5,149 nt of DNA from Lachnospiraceae bacterium (GCA_017430765.1 JAFRMI010000012.1:1-5149); one strand, 5' to 3'; numbered from the stretch's first letter, positions 1-5,149 are shown. Notes: generated by a model from the sequence alone, not told the origin. Numbers and translations are program-made.

Positions 1-582
1 CGGAAAATACGTCATGCAAAGAAGCAGGTCAAAATACTTCCTCACCGCTTTGACTTTCCGCCAATAGATGTCCAGAAGATACCCGGCTGCCGAAAACGTG
101 TAGTAGGAGAGCCCGAGCGGCACAAGAATCTTCGAGAACCGGATCTCGGACAGAGACGTGACGCTCTCAAACTGCAGAAGCTTCCCGATCTTTGTGTAAA
201 TAAGAACGCCGAAGACAAGAACAAGTCCCGCAAGGAGAAAGCGGAACGCGCGCTGTCTGTACGGCGCGAGCATGGCCGACTTCTCCTTCGCCTTCAGCTT
301 GGCAGGCGGCTCCTGCGACGACAGTTCTTCCTCCTTCGTCCGGACCTCCGCCTCGTACTCATCAAAGATCCCTGCAATTTTAATCGACACAAAATAGGTG
401 ATAAGGGATGTCAGAAACAGAATGACAAGAGCGCCGGCCCCTGCCGCGGAAAGATAGAAGATCATGCTCCCGATGAAGATCACGCCCTTCCGCAGAGGCA
501 CATTCGGCATCAACAGATAAACCGCCGCCAGGACCGTAAAAAAGACAAGAAACAGGATGCTGTTATAAGACATTGTCAGCAT
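1..582 (-). CDS. MBOAT-family membrane O-acyltransferase (AlgI/DltB-like), N-terminal part only
   Basis: This reading frame is open from an ATG at 582 to the left edge: 194 residues with no stop, so the C-terminal part is missing. Membrane segments are visible at about residues 7-25, 33-68 (probably two) and 114-131. A charged, Lys/Glu-rich loop lies between them at about 72-112. Residues 155-163 read PLGLSYYTF, followed by GYLLDIYWRK; this matches the P(V/L)G(I/L)S(F/Y)xTF...(I/L)D(V/I)Y signature of AlgI/DltB-type MBOAT proteins. Known members move acyl groups across the membrane to exported polysaccharides or teichoic acids, usually with a partner SGNH protein. The catalytic histidine of the family would lie beyond the window and cannot be checked. 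The first ATG (582) is chosen over the in-frame ATG at 573 because AAGGAG sits 7 bases before it. The gene starts 4 bases after the SGNH stop, so the two are probably translationally coupled. The acyl group and acceptor are unknown; acetyl is the likeliest donor group. Confidence 0.88.
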   Translation of the reverse strand, partial: MLTMSYNSILFLVFFTVLAAVYLLMPNVPLRKGVIFIGSMIFYLSAAGAGALVILFLTSLITYFVSIKIAGIFDEYEAEVRTKEEELSSQEPPAKLKAKEKSAMLAPYRQRAFRFLLAGLVLVFGVLIYTKIGKLLQFESVTSLSEIRFSKILVPLGLSYYTFSAAGYLLDIYWRKVKAVRKYFDLLLCMTYFP

Positions 583-586
583 GGTA

Positions 587-1969
587 TTACTCCTTCGCCC
601 TCGTCGCGGACACCTTGTCCATATCAAAATACAGCGGTTCCAGCACTTCTCCGGTCTCCGCCTCCGTGACAAGAATAGAAACATCGTGGTCCGGGCTCAC
701 CCAGTCCCCGTCCTCCGGAATCTCCTCCTGCTCCCTGACAGTCCCCTCCTCATTGCGGATGTCCGCATAATAGGCCGGATACGTCATGGCGCCGATGGCC
801 GGCAGATGGAGCGTCTCCTCTCCTCTCGGGATATTCTCCAAAAGCATCCGCATCCGCTCGTCGTTGAAAAGCTTCGGCGAGCCGTTAATGAAAATGCGGC
901 AGTTCATATGCTTATCTGCCAGAAGCATAAGGACCCGGTCCAGCTGTGTCTGGGCGAGAATGCGGCTGCATTTCTGTTTTGCAAATTCCGCGTAATCGTC
1001 ATTCCATGACGCGTACGCGGGGTCCTCCCGCCGGTCGGGAATGTCGTAGTTTTCTTTGATGAATGAGCACAGATAATCCGTGAACTTCTTCGCCCCGGAG
1101 TCGTTGAGATGGGACTTCGTATCATTCATATCCGTGTTGTAATTGATGACCCCCTGTCTTTCCGTCTCAAGGCAGTTGAGATAAAGGATCCCGTATTCAT
1201 CCGCGATATCCTGCGCCCCGTTCGCGAGCATGCGGCTTTTTTTATCCGCGGGATACGGCATCTCGAGGAGCATCACTTCGATTCCCCGGTCCCTGCAGTA
1301 TTCGATCATCTTCCGCAGATAACTCTGCATCAGTTCGCTGCCGGCTCTTTTCTTGTCGGTATCATACGGGAGCTCCCGGGCAGGTCTGGCAACTTTCACC
1401 AAATCATCCCGGTAATACTGCGTCCCTTTATTGATGTCATATTTTGTGACGTGAAAGTCCTCTTTGGTGAGCTCACCCCACCGCTGATGGTACTTAATGA
1501 GCGGAAACAGGAGCTCGATCCGTTTCTCCCAGGTGGGGAGAAGGTCCATCGCCGCATCGATCTTCGTGCGGTCCAGCGGAAACATATCGAAGTTAACTGC
1601 GTACCGGGCGGTTGTCTTTTTATTCTTGAGCTCCAACCGCCGCACGTCGATGATCACGAGCTTTGGCGTGGTGTATTTTAAGGCATTCTGAAGAACCCAG
1701 TAACTTTGCGGGAGGCGGTTTCCGGCCTCGCCGAAATTAAAAGACGCAATCCCGTAATCGTTGTAGGCGTCGAGCGGCGAAAGGCCGCGCATCATATGGC
1801 TGATGCCCATATATAAAACGTCGAAGTCCTGCTCCTCCTCGAAGAAGGACTTCAACTTTTGCTCGGACAGTTTATTTGTGACGATCTGTGTGACAGCGTT
1901 CATGAGCAGAACCAGTCCGATCAGAAATATCACACAGCGTGCTGCCTTTGCGGCCTTCCGCTTTTTCAA
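587..1969 (-). CDS. Membrane-anchored SGNH-like (DltD/AlgX-type) protein with a C-terminal extension
   Basis: A 460-residue protein, probably acting outside the membrane with the MBOAT acyltransferase encoded next. Residues 1-11 are strongly basic and 12-31 form one hydrophobic segment, as in a signal anchor; the rest is soluble. Residues 52-67 (YMGISHMMRGLSP...) match the first SGNH block seen as GSSHxxRG in DltD-like proteins, with candidate nucleophile Ser57. Residues 80-112 (GNRLPQSY..., then PKLVIIDVRRL) and 230-240 fit the following core strands. Residues 286-300 (SHLNDSGAKKFTDYL) match the last block, with candidate His287. The acidic residue sits four places before that His (Asp283) instead of the usual three. 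After about residue 310 comes a roughly 150-residue extension that is not part of the SGNH core. The start is TTG: the codon at 1969-1967 is followed by a Lys/Arg-rich leader and preceded by GGAAAGGG at 7 bases, and no useful ATG exists before residue 23. By analogy with DltD, AlgJ/X and PatB it may transfer or remove acyl groups on the exported polymer; the exact reaction is unknown. Confidence 0.83.
   Translation of the reverse strand: MKKRKAAKAARCVIFLIGLVLLMNAVTQIVTNKLSEQKLKSFFEEEQDFDVLYMGISHMMRGLSPLDAYNDYGIASFNFGEAGNRLPQSYWVLQNALKYTTPKLVIIDVRRLELKNKKTTARYAVNFDMFPLDRTKIDAAMDLLPTWEKRIELLFPLIKYHQRWGELTKEDFHVTKYDINKGTQYYRDDLVKVARPARELPYDTDKKRAGSELMQSYLRKMIEYCRDRGIEVMLLEMPYPADKKSRMLANGAQDIADEYGILYLNCLETERQGVINYNTDMNDTKSHLNDSGAKKFTDYLCSFIKENYDIPDRREDPAYASWNDDYAEFAKQKCSRILAQTQLDRVLMLLADKHMNCRIFINGSPKLFNDERMRMLLENIPRGEETLHLPAIGAMTYPAYYADIRNEEGTVREQEEIPEDGDWVSPDHDVSILVTEAETGEVLEPLYFDMDKVSATRAKE
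590..595 (-). promoter_or_regulatory. Shine-Dalgarno of the MBOAT gene inside the end of the SGNH gene
   Basis: AAGGAG lies 7 bases before the ATG at 582 and forms the last two sense codons (Lys-Glu) of the upstream SGNH gene, immediately before its TAA. It decides the start of the MBOAT gene and shows that the two genes are tightly linked. Confidence 0.8.
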
Positions 1970-1976
1970 AACGTTA

Positions 1977-1984
1977 CCCTTTCC
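1977..1984 (-). promoter_or_regulatory. Shine-Dalgarno supporting the TTG start of the SGNH gene
   Basis: GGAAAGGG lies 7 bases before the TTG at 1969. This placement, together with the basic leader and membrane anchor encoded straight after it, is why TTG is taken as the start. The site sits two bases downstream of a strong hairpin. Confidence 0.65.
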
Positions 1985-1986
1985 TG

Positions 1987-2008
1987 CCGGGCGGCAAAGT
2001 CCGCCCGG
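1987..2008 (-). promoter_or_regulatory. G/C-only 8-bp intercistronic hairpin between flippase and SGNH genes
   Basis: On the transcribed strand CCGGGCGG is followed by the loop ACTTTG and then CCGCCCGG, a perfect 8-bp stem made only of G-C pairs. It begins 4 bases after the flippase TGA and ends 2 bases before the SGNH Shine-Dalgarno. No T-run follows, so it does not look like an ordinary intrinsic terminator. It could protect the upstream mRNA end, pause polymerase, or limit ribosome access to the downstream TTG start. The hairpin is seen directly; its role is inferred. Confidence 0.6.
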
Positions 2009-2012
2009 GTTG

Positions 2013-3476
2013 TCAGCTTTTCTTCTTCGCCTTTCTGAGCGACGCCATCTGCTTTACGAGCCCCGCGACCGCTTTTCGTTTTATGATCAGCGCCGCAAAT
2101 GTCACCGCAATGATCCCATACCGTACGGCGGGATGGTTATACGTCATCATGAGCAGAAAACCCGCCCCCATGAATATGCCGTAAATGAACAGCAGAATTC
2201 TGGAATCATAGACATAGACGCCCCCCATCTCTTCCCGACAGATCTTCCGCATGAAGAAATAGTGCGCAAACGCGTAAATGATATAGCAGAACAGTGTCGT
2301 ATATCCGGCGGCGTAATAGCCGTAGATCTTGATAAAGATATAATTCAGCACCACATTGAGAATGGCGCCGAACGAACTGGCCAGCATGATGAATTTGGTC
2401 TTCTCATAATAAAACTCGAACTTCGCAAATATATCGTAGCTGAACAGATACAGCACGCTCATCGTGACCGGCGGAATGACCCAGATCGCTTCGTGATACG
2501 TCTTCGGGGCAAATATTGCCACCGCCTCCGGCGCGATCGCGATCACGCCCAGATTGACAAACGCGATCATCCCCATCGCGAGATAGGCGACCCGCGAGAT
2601 GTCCTCTGCCCTGCGATCCTTGATCTTCTGATAGATCCACGGGCTCATTGTCTGAGAGAGGGCTGTATTAAAGAGCATCATAATGAGCGAAATCTGGTAC
2701 GCCAGGGCATAGATGCCGGCTTCCGAAGGTCCCACCATATCCTTGATCATGATCCGGTCCGCGCTGTTTAAGACCGTCTGCGACAGATAATGCGGAATCA
2801 GGGGAAGATTGAACAAAAGCGCGTGCTTCCAGAATTTTCCGGAGTAGAACACCCTGCCCCGCCACATCTGCACGATAAAAAAGCCGGTATAGCCGATCAG
2901 TTCCACGAGCATAAGGCCGAGAATCCGCGCCGTGACCTTATCCTCCGCGCGCAGAACGAACAGGATCCCCACCGTAGGTTTGGCGATCGAGACGATCAGG
3001 GTCGCGGTGACGAGCCGGACGTAACGGTATTCGACGCGCTGCTCATTTGCCCAGAAATTGAATGCCGCCGTCGCCCAGATCATAACGAGCATGGCGAGCA
3101 TCTGCACCGTCGTCAGACGAAACCGCGCGTTCCAGAAATCCCGGAACAGAAGGTAGATAACCGTCCACCCCGCCGTGAGCGTCAGCGTGAGGCCCTGCAG
3201 GGAGGAGGAATACTCTTTCCGGTGTTCCGAATTCTTGACGAGCCCCTGTACATAGACGCCGCTGTAGAGGTGCAGCGAAACGAAGATCGTGACGATCTTC
3301 AGCCACGAGTCAAAGACATTATACTGGCCGTACTCCGCCGTCGTAAGCAGGCGCGTAAAGATAGGCGTCGAAATCGTCGAGATGCCCTTTTGCAGGAAGG
3401 AGCAGATCAGGAACCAAAACGACGCCCGCACCTGTACGGGAAAGTTCTGATATTTTTTCCAGATACGTTTGATCAT
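2013..3476 (-). CDS. Wzx-type oligosaccharide flippase (polysaccharide biosynthesis protein, MOP superfamily)
   Basis: A 487-residue integral membrane protein with about 13-14 hydrophobic segments by eye (for example 19-41, 56-78, 93-111, 122-143, 155-175, 184-204, 253-273, 294-314, 362-382, 388-408, 427-445, 452-466), typical in length and layout for polysaccharide flippases. The N-terminus has the family's basic stretch followed by a GISTISTPIFTRLLTTAEYG motif at 31-50. Residues 239-244 (ADRIMI) and 253-259 (AGIYALA) match the conserved mid-protein motif, and 373-394 has the N...NYIFI...YG..AAGYTT pattern. The tail from about 466 is Lys/Arg-rich and presumably cytoplasmic. Known members move undecaprenyl-linked repeat units to the outer face of the membrane. 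Its place between sugar-modifying and acyl-transfer genes fits export of a surface polymer. The ATG at 3476 is the only usual start codon in this part of the frame, but there is no good Shine-Dalgarno: the nearest purine run is 17 bases away. The exact substrate cannot be read from sequence. Confidence 0.92.
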   Translation of the reverse strand: MIKRIWKKYQNFPVQVRASFWFLICSFLQKGISTISTPIFTRLLTTAEYGQYNVFDSWLKIVTIFVSLHLYSGVYVQGLVKNSEHRKEYSSSLQGLTLTLTAGWTVIYLLFRDFWNARFRLTTVQMLAMLVMIWATAAFNFWANEQRVEYRYVRLVTATLIVSIAKPTVGILFVLRAEDKVTARILGLMLVELIGYTGFFIVQMWRGRVFYSGKFWKHALLFNLPLIPHYLSQTVLNSADRIMIKDMVGPSEAGIYALAYQISLIMMLFNTALSQTMSPWIYQKIKDRRAEDISRVAYLAMGMIAFVNLGVIAIAPEAVAIFAPKTYHEAIWVIPPVTMSVLYLFSYDIFAKFEFYYEKTKFIMLASSFGAILNVVLNYIFIKIYGYYAAGYTTLFCYIIYAFAHYFFMRKICREEMGGVYVYDSRILLFIYGIFMGAGFLLMMTYNHPAVRYGIIAVTFAALIIKRKAVAGLVKQMASLRKAKKKS

Positions 3477-3506
3477 ACGCTTGGGTTTATAGGCTCTCTG
3501 TCTTAA

Positions 3507-3523
3507 GACCGCGTAAAGCAGTC
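3507..3523 (-). promoter_or_regulatory. Weak RNA hairpin before the flippase gene
   Basis: On the transcribed strand GACTGC, loop TTTAC, then GCGGTC can form 6 pairs including one G-U. The opposite strand would have a C-A mismatch, so the structure would be specific to the mRNA. It lies in the 53-base gap after the asparagine-synthase-like gene and overlaps the edge of a small palindrome, GTCTTAAGAC (3500-3509). No T-run follows. The stem is short enough to be chance. Confidence 0.25.
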
Positions 3524-3529
3524 CGCATT

Positions 3530-4573
3530 TTAAAGCGGATCATAGTCATTCAGGAATCTTTCCAGGCACCACAGCTGCCACTTCTGGTTTCCCGACATCT
3601 TGTCCATCGGAATATCCTTACGGAACTCCGGTCTCTTCGGGCCTTCCCAGTCCTTAAAATAGATGTCGACCGGGCGCGGCATCGGAATCTTATCGGGGCA
3701 GGGATATCCCGGGTATTTGATGGCGAAAAGGTCACGAAGCAGGTACTTCGTGTCCCCGCGGCGGATCCGCTCCAGATCGAGGCCGCCCCGCACCGCGAGA
3801 TTCTCGTACGGATACGCCCAGCGCACCTGCGCTTTCGTGAAGATATTGACATACGACGTCTCGCTCTCACGGGCAAATACCGTCTGCATGAAACGGTTGT
3901 AGTCGATCATGTTGCCGTCTTTCCGGTACGGTTCGAAGACATAGGTCATATCGACCGGGTTCACTAGCGCGATCTTCGGATCGAGATAGGTATAGAACTC
4001 GATGAATTCGTCAAATGTCCAGTCCTTGGAGACAGCCCGGTCGAGGCCGCCGAACCGGTTGTCCGCGCACTCGCCGAGAACCAGCTTCGTGACGCCGTCC
4101 TCCTTGGACATGATCGCCGCCTTGTAGATCTGGGGACCGATCGAATGTACCGGCGCCTGGTTCGCGTCAAAGCAGATCGGAAGATAATCTTCCACGACGC
4201 TCCAGTCGATATCGACATAGTGCAGCTTCAGATCGTAAACCTTCGCGTAATACTCCGCCCGCTCGAGCTCCGGCCTCTGAAACTCTCCGCCGAGAAAACG
4301 GAACGTATAGGCGTCGCAGCCCGGCATATAGGACGCAAGAATCGCGGAATCCATCCCGCCGCTCAGCATGATGCCGAGTTTCTCGCCTTTTAAGGTGTCG
4401 AACACCTTCTGAATCTCCGCATCAATCTCCTCCGCGGACCCGACCTGAATGCGGGTCGCGAGCGGGCAGATGGTTGCATTTTTATGATCGAGCCCCTCGA
4501 AGAAATTCATTCCGTCTTTCTCAATGCACCGAAGCGCCAGAAACGAACTGCAGCAATAATCTTTATCAACCAT
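3530..4573 (-). CDS. Asparagine-synthase-fold PP-loop enzyme lacking the glutaminase domain
   Basis: A 347-residue cytoplasmic protein. Residues 71-76 are SGGMDS, the ATP-pyrophosphatase P-loop of asparagine synthetases. Residues 167-176 (GECADNRFGG) occupy the place of the GEGADELFGG motif, and 276-280 (KYLLR) fits the late Lys/Arg helix. The family normally activates a carboxylate as an acyl-adenylate and couples it to ammonia released from glutamine by an N-terminal class II amidotransferase domain of about 200 residues. Here only about 60 residues precede the PP-loop domain, and they do not begin with the required Met-Cys. The protein must use free ammonia, a partner glutaminase, or a different nucleophile. 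The C-terminus is rich in Pro, Trp and Lys (MPRPVDIYFKDWEGPKRPEF at 298-317), which I recall from clostridial homologues annotated simply as asparagine synthase. The ATG at 4573 is preceded by AAAGGA at 6 bases. Position between a cytidylyltransferase and a flippase suggests modification of a surface-polymer precursor, as AsnB-like WbpS or WbtH amidate uronic acids. The substrate is unknown. Confidence 0.85.
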   Translation of the reverse strand: MVDKDYCCSSFLALRCIEKDGMNFFEGLDHKNATICPLATRIQVGSAEEIDAEIQKVFDTLKGEKLGIMLSGGMDSAILASYMPGCDAYTFRFLGGEFQRPELERAEYYAKVYDLKLHYVDIDWSVVEDYLPICFDANQAPVHSIGPQIYKAAIMSKEDGVTKLVLGECADNRFGGLDRAVSKDWTFDEFIEFYTYLDPKIALVNPVDMTYVFEPYRKDGNMIDYNRFMQTVFARESETSYVNIFTKAQVRWAYPYENLAVRGGLDLERIRRGDTKYLLRDLFAIKYPGYPCPDKIPMPRPVDIYFKDWEGPKRPEFRKDIPMDKMSGNQKWQLWCLERFLNDYDPL

Positions 4574-4600
4574 ACTCTATCCTTTCTTCATAAGCCAAAA

Positions 4601-4635
4601 GTGAGTCAAAAGGGGACGGTTCTTTTTTGACTCAT
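4601..4635. repeat. REP-like palindrome with GGGGACGGTTCTT core
   Basis: TGAGTCAAAA (4602-4611) and TTTTGACTCA (4625-4634) are perfect 10-base inverted arms around GGGGACGGTTCTT (4612-4624). On the plus strand the stem can continue inward with G-T, G-T, G-C and G-T pairs to a 5-base loop; the minus strand cannot do this, so the element is asymmetric as REP units are. I recall similar AACCGTCCCC-core palindromes scattered between genes in Clostridia, sometimes near REP-associated tyrosine transposases. That is memory and not a search. It fills much of the 79-base gap between the cytidylyltransferase and asparagine-synthase-like genes. As RNA it could act as a weak terminator or mRNA stabiliser; only four T's follow it (after CAC). 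Confidence 0.7.
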
Positions 4636-4652
4636 TCCGACACATTGGTCTC

Positions 4653-5087
4653 CTACTTCACGTCCCGCAGATCATGCTTTCGGATCGTCTGCAGCGCCTC
4701 CGTGATCTTCGTCGAAGAAATTCCCTTCGTATACGGGAAATACACGATGCGGATGCCCTCTTTCGAGAACTCCTCTTCGTACTTCTTCCACTTCTCTGTC
4801 CCGTACCAGTCGTCGCCGACGAACATCATCGTAGCGCCGAGTTCCTTGCACGCTTTCAATTTATCCATATCGTACTGCGGCACGGCGGCGTCCACATACT
4901 TGCAGCTCCGCACGATTTCAATCCGGTCCTCGAATGGAATCATCGCCTGCTTTCCCTTGTACTGCACAAGCTCATCGACCGTTACGCCCACAACGAGCTT
5001 GTCGCACATTCCCTTCGCGTTCTTCAGAAGATTCAGGTGGCCGATGTGGAACAGATCGTAGACACCCGTCGTATAACCGATAACCAT
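4653..5087 (-). CDS. TagD-like cytidylyltransferase (glycerol-3-phosphate cytidylyltransferase family)
   Basis: A 144-residue soluble protein of the small nucleotidyltransferase family that joins CTP and a phosphorylated small molecule to give a CDP derivative and pyrophosphate. Residues 4-18 (GYTTGVYDLFHIGHL) carry the HxGH nucleotide-binding motif at 14-17. Arg55 in PFEDRIEIV, KYVDAAVP at 63-70, GDDW at 91-94 and GISSTKI at 122-128 all align by eye with TagD of Bacillus subtilis, which is about 130 residues long. One difference stands out: TagD has PRTEGISTT, while this protein has PYTKGISST (118-126), losing the family Arg. CDP-glycerol for a phosphoglycerol-containing wall polymer is the leading guess, but another phospho-alditol or phospho-amino-alcohol is possible. 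The ATG at 5087 has AAAGGGAG ending 7 bases upstream. It is the first gene of the visible cluster. The family is firm; the substrate is not. Confidence 0.88.
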   Translation of the reverse strand: MVIGYTTGVYDLFHIGHLNLLKNAKGMCDKLVVGVTVDELVQYKGKQAMIPFEDRIEIVRSCKYVDAAVPQYDMDKLKACKELGATMMFVGDDWYGTEKWKKYEEEFSKEGIRIVYFPYTKGISSTKITEALQTIRKHDLRDVK

Positions 5088-5118
5088 ACTCAGACTCCCT
5101 TTCTGTCAGTTTCATTCC

Positions 5119-5135
5119 TGCTCCGGTCCGGAGCA
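5119..5135. promoter_or_regulatory. 17-base palindrome upstream of the cytidylyltransferase gene
   Basis: TGCTCCGG, a single central T, then CCGGAGCA form a perfect odd-centred inverted repeat 31 bases before the ATG at 5087. As RNA it folds into a 6-7 bp stem with a 3-5 base loop. No T-run follows in the direction of transcription, so it is not a clear terminator. It could be an operator-like dyad or the end of a structure belonging to an upstream gene outside the window. The 62 bases upstream of the gene show no convincing -35/-10 pair. Confidence 0.35.
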
Positions 5136-5149
5136 ACTTCGTATCATTA

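Noticed and set aside
42..233. Minus-strand 63-codon open frame near the left edge
   Set aside because: It is an out-of-frame, Arg/Ser-rich shadow of the MBOAT gene that spans the whole left end.
1109..1681. Plus-strand open frame of 190 codons opposite the SGNH gene
   Set aside because: There is no recognisable family and it lies fully antisense to a gene with SGNH motifs.
1803..2771. Long plus-strand open frame (322 codons) opposite the flippase and SGNH genes
   Set aside because: Its product is rich in Arg, His and Asp with no recognisable domain, it runs across two well-supported minus-strand genes and their gap, and such antisense frames are expected with G/C-rich third codon positions.
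2790..3506. Plus-strand open frame of 238 codons opposite the flippase
   Set aside because: The translation is highly charged and low in complexity (many Arg, Glu, Asp), as expected from the antisense of membrane-protein codons; the minus-strand flippase is clear.
3487..3528. Possible 13-codon micro-ORF between the asparagine-synthase-like gene and the flippase
   Set aside because: The ATG follows the upstream TAA closely but has no Shine-Dalgarno, and the peptide shows no regulatory codon pattern.
3522..3539. Inverted TCCGC...GCGGA around the stop codon of the asparagine-synthase-like gene
   Set aside because: Only 5 paired bases before an A-A mismatch and no T-run; too weak to call a terminator.
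4585..4630. TTGACT in the REP-like arms as a possible -35 box for either strand
   Set aside because: On neither strand is there a TATAAT-like hexamer 16-18 bases downstream; the match comes from the palindrome arms.
4627..5061. Plus-strand open frame of 144 codons opposite the cytidylyltransferase
   Set aside because: It is a Ser-rich antisense shadow; the minus strand carries intact HxGH, GDDW and GISSTKI motifs.

Overview
The window looks like part of a cell-surface polysaccharide or wall-polymer locus from a Gram-positive anaerobe, most likely a Clostridia/Lachnospiraceae-type Firmicute. This rests on the protein families, AGGAG-type ribosome binding sites, the flippase N-terminus (which reads like clostridial flippases), and an intergenic palindrome whose core resembles repeats I associate with Clostridia. 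Base composition is about half G+C by eye, with many G/C third codon positions. The organism call is an inference from style, not a database match.

All five genes lie on the minus strand, so transcription runs from the right edge to the left. In order: (1) a TagD-like cytidylyltransferase (5087-4653); (2) a stand-alone asparagine-synthase-fold PP-loop enzyme without the usual glutaminase domain (4573-3530); (3) a Wzx-type lipid-linked oligosaccharide flippase (3476-2013); (4) a membrane-anchored DltD/AlgX-like SGNH protein starting at TTG (1969-587); (5) the N-terminal 194 residues of an MBOAT O-acyltransferase of the AlgI/DltB type, cut by the left edge (582-1). Gaps between genes are 79, 53, 43 and 4 bases, consistent with one operon, although the 79-base gap holds a REP-like palindrome.

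A plausible joint role: the cytidylyltransferase activates a phospho-alditol or similar small phosphate compound as its CDP derivative, the asparagine-synthase-like enzyme amidates or otherwise acyl-activates a carboxylated building block, the flippase moves the lipid-linked repeat unit to the outer face, and the MBOAT/SGNH pair transfers acyl (probably acetyl) groups to the exported polymer. No glycosyltransferase, polymerase or ligase is visible, so the window is a fragment of a larger cluster.

Non-coding features are a 10-bp-arm palindrome with a GGGGACGG core between genes 1 and 2, a fully G/C 8-bp hairpin directly before the ribosome binding site of the TTG-started SGNH gene, a weak hairpin before the flippase, and a 17-base palindrome upstream of gene 1. 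I saw no tRNA, rRNA, CRISPR array, transposase gene or clear sigma-A promoter. No radically new system is evident. The best leads are the glutaminase-less amidotransferase-like enzyme, the C-terminal extension of the SGNH protein, and the REP-like repeat.
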